From Nymphaea colorata (Eukaryota > Streptophyta > Magnoliopsida > Nymphaeales > Nymphaeaceae): a DNA stretch of 64,000 nt. The notes beneath the pieces were generated by a model, which saw nothing but the letters and a program-made list of their open reading frames with translations, was not told the DNA's origin and ran no database searches. The position numbers and the translations under genes were made by a program. Of the stretch, positions 61,986 to 64,000 are shown piece by piece (position 1 is the stretch's first letter; every line of letters starts with the position of its first letter). The stretch spans positions 8,381,682-8,445,681 of the forward strand of contig NC_045151.1 of NCBI RefSeq assembly GCF_008831285.2, given 5' to 3'.

Positions 61986-64000
61986 CAGGCCTCATCATTC
62001 TCTTCGGTTCCTTTCGCTGGCTTCTCTTGCATGTTGATATTTCAAAATTTTATACAAACCGTATTTTGATTTGCAGGTCCCATGAAATGCTTTTAAGTAC
62101 AAAAAAAAATAGAGATGGGACTAGAGTCTTTTGGCAGAGTCACACATGGGCTGGTGTGGGCAGTTGCCCACATGGTACTATAAAATTTCTTCACTTTCAT
62201 TTTTACGTACGTTTTCTACTATTTGCTTATTTATATACATCAGTGACCCTATAGGTATGAGATTCTTTAAATTAGTGCCCCTAAGCCCAACATTTCTAAC
62301 CCTAGCTGCCACAGACCATGGTTGGAGGTGGAATTAGGTAGGGCTAGCTAGATGATCAAATAATGAAGTGTCGGATAATTGATTTTATTGAGTTTTTTTT
62401 TCTTAATCATGCAATACATATGTTATCAATTGAAACTTCGCACAATTTTTGTTTGTCAACAAGGTGTTTCTTTGATTTGATAAATGATCCATCCTTAGCC
62501 AGACTGACCCAAATTATGACATTTGATCGACCTTTTGGGTTTTTGAGTTAAGGCAGAACCAAGTTAAAATTCGCTCAGACCTCTTCATTAGTGACTGAAA
62601 CTATTCCGACAATTCCAAAATTCGTTCAAACTTAACTGAATTAGACTCTCTATAGTATGTGATGATACCGAAATTATGCAACTATAGAATTATAATTTTC
62701 ATTTTTAATAAAATGTGAATTGCGTTATCAAAACAAAGAATTTTAATTCTAGAATTATATGCTCATTCTCGAATCAAAATTCAGGAATTATTATTCTACC
62801 TAAGGGCACATGTCATGACTGAAATCAAAATTTTAAGACACTGTAATTTTCATTTCAATTCCAATTTGAGGTGGAATTTTGTTTCTAGAATTTTAATTCT
62901 AGCTATAATCAAAACTCAAAGTCATCAAACACCCATTTGATATGCATTTATTTCATTGTATATATATGTATATATGTGTGTGTGTGTGTGTGTGTTCATC
63001 TATGGATATTTATAAATTGTGTTATTTTGTAGGAACTTGGGGGTCACGAGGTTGGGAATGTACCCATATAAAAAGCAAATGAGAAACATCAAAGAAAGCA
63101 ATTGGTGGGTGAGGACATAAATATTTATCTAGAAATTAAGCAAGGTTGGACCATCAAAGGATCCAGCTTAGTTTCTTGGATCTGCTGCCGCCTTGGTGCT
63201 TGACCAGTCTGGACAAGCCAAATACAGCAGACCACAAACTTCGGAAAGCATACTATCCTCAACAAGTAGGCCTTCAGGGGGGTTGTTTGGCTACATGAAC
63301 ATTTTGTGAGTGTGCCATGAATCCTTTAAAAGATTAGGATAAATTCATGGAGCACTATAATTAATGTTTCATGAATCAGACTCAATTTTTAAAGTTGGTT
63401 CACCAGGCACTCACAAAGTGTTCCTGTTGTTATACAATCCCTCGTAAATATTTTAATTCTTTGGAATGAACATTTATTTAGTGCATTAATGCCCAATATT
63501 CATATGACAGTTACATGCAACAGTCCGGTTTGCGCCGGAAATATTGGTTAGAAGGTGATCAGTTCTTAGAGATGATGTTAGCGACCATAAGTTTGTTTGA
63601 TCGACTCTCAAAGGTGACCAGCTATAATGAAAAATTCGGCTTTTCATAATGTTTTGGCTGCTAAAATGATATGTATCAAGGGACAAAATTTTGATATAAA
63701 AAGCATGTTGAAATGGGTGCTTTGTGATGTTACTTCAAACGGAAGAAGGTGCGGTGCGGTCCTTCCAGTTTTCACTTTTCACCTATACAAACCAGACCTT
63801 AGGCATGCAATATATTGGATCGCATAGATATGTAGCGTTCCACATGCATCAACAAAAGGATCTCAAATGCCCCCAAGCATGAAATTAAGTCTAATGTCTC
63901 TGAGAAAACTTGTTCTTGTATATGGATAAGCAATGGCTAGTTCATCAATTCGAGATCCAATTCCAGATTTTCTAGAGAGACATCTCATCCACAGGATCGA
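61986..64000. other. Terminal spacer
   Basis: No gene recognised. It may include the MIR169 transcript tail. There are TA/GT repeats at 62958-62996 and a MITE relative at 63276-63444. The stretch 62640-62940 is rich in AGAATT/AATTCTA words that pair with each other, like a decayed foldback element. Confidence 0.5.
63276..63444. mobile_element. MITE of the GTTTGG family, copy 4
   Basis: Left GGGGGGTTGTTTGGCTACAT then GAACATTTTGTGAG; right end inverted reads CGAGGGATTGTATAACAACA then GGAACACTTTGTGAG. Internal CATGAATC and GATTCATG words match the other copies. Confidence 0.65.

Noticed and set aside
61832-62032. 66-codon minus-strand open frame
   Set aside because: Covers the MIR169 hairpin in antisense; open by chance.

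Overview
The window is nuclear DNA of a flowering plant. It has spliced genes with canonical GT/AG introns, a plastid ycf2 fragment inside an intron, two MIR169-type hairpins, and nested Ty1/copia, Ty3/gypsy, LINE and MITE copies with target-site duplications (TSDs). I cannot name the species or decide between monocot, eudicot and an early-diverging lineage. Only two host protein-coding loci are recognisable; most of the rest is transposon DNA or AT-rich spacer.

Layout. 1-4492: 3' end of an LTR retrotransposon with one very long LTR. 4493-6252: spacer with a small MITE. 6253-20806: a complete nine-exon plus-strand gene for a metallo-beta-lactamase-fold hydrolase (326 aa), whose introns 2 (6.2 kb) and 3 (4.8 kb) are swollen by repeats, a ycf2 fragment and a plastid initiator-tRNA relic. 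20807-28000: spacer with copia relics. 28000-36985: a minus-strand LINE split by a full-length but decayed copia element (28808-35474, TSD TCCTC). 37716-42931: a minus-strand gypsy chromovirus (TSD TGGTG). 43166-47528: a plus-strand, internally deleted copia element (TSD ATATG). 48268-48820: the last two exons of a glycerophosphodiester phosphodiesterase gene whose upstream exons I cannot find. 51030-53430: a second minus-strand LINE split by a 1.08-kb MITE-like element (TSD TAA). 53431-59470: AT-rich spacer with two local duplications. 59475-59630 (minus) and 61833-61985 (plus): a divergent pair of MIR169 precursors. The rest to 64000 is spacer with a MITE copy.

How the parts relate. The hydrolase is the only intact protein gene. 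The two MIR169 hairpins point away from each other across 2.2 kb that could hold both promoters; miR169 is known to target NF-YA transcription-factor mRNAs. The transposons are nested, which gives a relative history: LINEs first, then copia-1 in one LINE and the MITE-like element in the other. The gypsy element and copia-2 have visibly less diverged LTR pairs and look younger. I see no clearly new biological system. The items most worth checking are the MIR169 pair, the orphan 3' GDPD exons, the cluster of 16-bp palindromes in intron 7 of the hydrolase, the ACCGGT-rich leader of copia-1, and the copia-2 deletion derivative.
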